The translations under genes were made by a program, and so were the position numbers. A stretch of 6,410 nt of DNA, from the NCBI GenBank assembly GCA_038043305.1, contig JBBTCG010000135.1, positions 1-6,410 on the forward strand, in the 5' to 3' direction. The stretch's first letter is position 1; each line of letters begins with the position of its first letter. Shown here one piece after another: positions 5,893-6,410 of the stretch. Source of the DNA: JACRCE01 sp038043305. GTDB lineage: Bacteria > Desulfobacterota > GWC2-55-46. The notes below the pieces were generated by a model. The model did not search any database, was not told where the DNA came from, and was given only the letters and a program-made list of their open reading frames with translations.

Positions 5893-6392
5893 TTACGGAA
5901 TACTCTCTTCTTCGGTAAAGTTTTCATATTTAATGGAAGCGCGCACCAGCTTGAATCTTCTCTTTGGTAGTGTAATCTTAAATCCGCGCACTGTAAAAAA
6001 ATCGGTAAGCATTTCGTAGATAGTCCTTCTATGGTTTGTGAATAACTTGAGATGACAGGTTTTCTTTTTTTCTGGAGCAACCGTTGGCTCATCGTTTACT
6101 TGAGTCGTTAAAGGCCGGTCTACAGTTTTTTTTTAGAAAGTTGTATCTGTTGTGGGCGCTTGAGGGCATCAAACTCCGACCTCAGTTCCTGTAATTCAAG
6201 ATGGAGCTTTTGTATCTCGCCAAGGACGTCTGTCTTCTGTTCGGTTTCCCGTGCTTGAGCCGGCCGCCAGTTTGCAAAAAATTTATTAATATCAACACCC
6301 AATGCCTTGGCTATCCTTGCGGCGTTTTTAAGGGAAATGCCGCCGATATACGTGTGTCGAGAAATTTTGTCATCCGGGCGTCGCCTTTTCCA
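5893..6392 (-). pseudogene. Frameshifted Xre-family regulator remnant
   Basis: Read from right to left, frame A (6392 to 6120) contains DKISRHTYIGG-ISLKNAARIAKALGVDINKFF, the second half of a Cro/C1-type HTH (Xre family). A coiled-coil-like stretch follows (VLGEIQKLHLELQELRSEFDALKR), then KKKL-stop. At a run of nine A (minus strand; 6126-6134) the -1 frame opens and continues for 77 residues to a TAA at 5893. It encodes a charged domain including CHLKLFTNHRRTIYEMLTDF and VRGFKITLPKRRFKLVRASI. That second frame has a TAA at 6133-6135 immediately before the A run and no start codon before an ATG at 6012, so it must be reached by a frame change. Upstream, an in-frame TGA (6393-6395) interrupts the HTH side, no usual start codon precedes a TTG at 6302, and about seven residues (usually ERGERNI-like) are missing between GG and ISLKN. 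I read it as a decaying regulator; the function of the C-terminal domain is not recognised. Confidence 0.55.
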
Positions 6393-6410
6393 TCAAGCCC
6401 GTGGCATCCG

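Noticed and set aside
5877..6092. 71-codon open frame on the minus strand starting MSQRLLQ
   Set aside because: It competes with the -1 frame of the regulator remnant over the same bases, lacks a ribosome site, ends inside the REP-like arm, and its translation looks less protein-like than that of the other frame.

Overview
The window is about 50% G+C, is densely coded and comes from a Gram-negative (two-membrane) bacterium. The evidence is an outer-membrane phosphate porin with a signal peptide and a C-terminal Tyr-Tyr, a periplasmic phosphate-binding protein, and tetrapyrrole synthesis by the C5 (glutamate) route. The lineage cannot be fixed from the sequence. The protein style would fit a Nitrospirota or deltaproteobacterial-type environmental bacterium, but that is only an impression.

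Left half (1-3567, minus strand): a phosphate-acquisition block, read right to left as OprO/OprP-type porin, pstS, pstC. PstS has its own promoter with a textbook Pho box: two CTGTAAC heptamers 4 bp apart, followed 10 bp later by a -10-like hexamer. The block should therefore be induced by phosphate starvation. The porin would pass phosphate across the outer membrane, PstS would capture it in the periplasm, and PstC would be half of the inner-membrane channel. The partner permease PstA and ATPase PstB are not in the window. The intergenic spaces around pstS and after pstC hold several perfect inverted repeats, including a 125-bp nested element with 19-bp ends that looks like a small non-autonomous mobile element or a terminator.

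Right half (3638-5750, plus strand): hemL (glutamate-1-semialdehyde aminomutase), transcribed divergently from the porin from a recognisable sigma70-type promoter. It is followed after about 60 bp by a class I SAM-dependent methyltransferase of unknown substrate. A REP-like hairpin sits between the two.

Right end (5751-6410): a REPIN-like pair of inverted REP hairpins lies between the methyltransferase and a convergent, minus-strand reading that looks like a Xre-family regulator. This regulator has the end of an HTH domain, a coiled coil and a basic C-terminal domain. Its reading is broken: an in-frame TGA, an apparent 7-residue gap inside the HTH, and a frame change at a run of nine A. It is most likely a decaying gene, although frameshifting at the A run is possible.

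No wholly new multi-gene system is visible. The items most worth a second look are the frameshifted regulator, the REPIN and REP-like repeats, and the inverted repeats flanking pstS.
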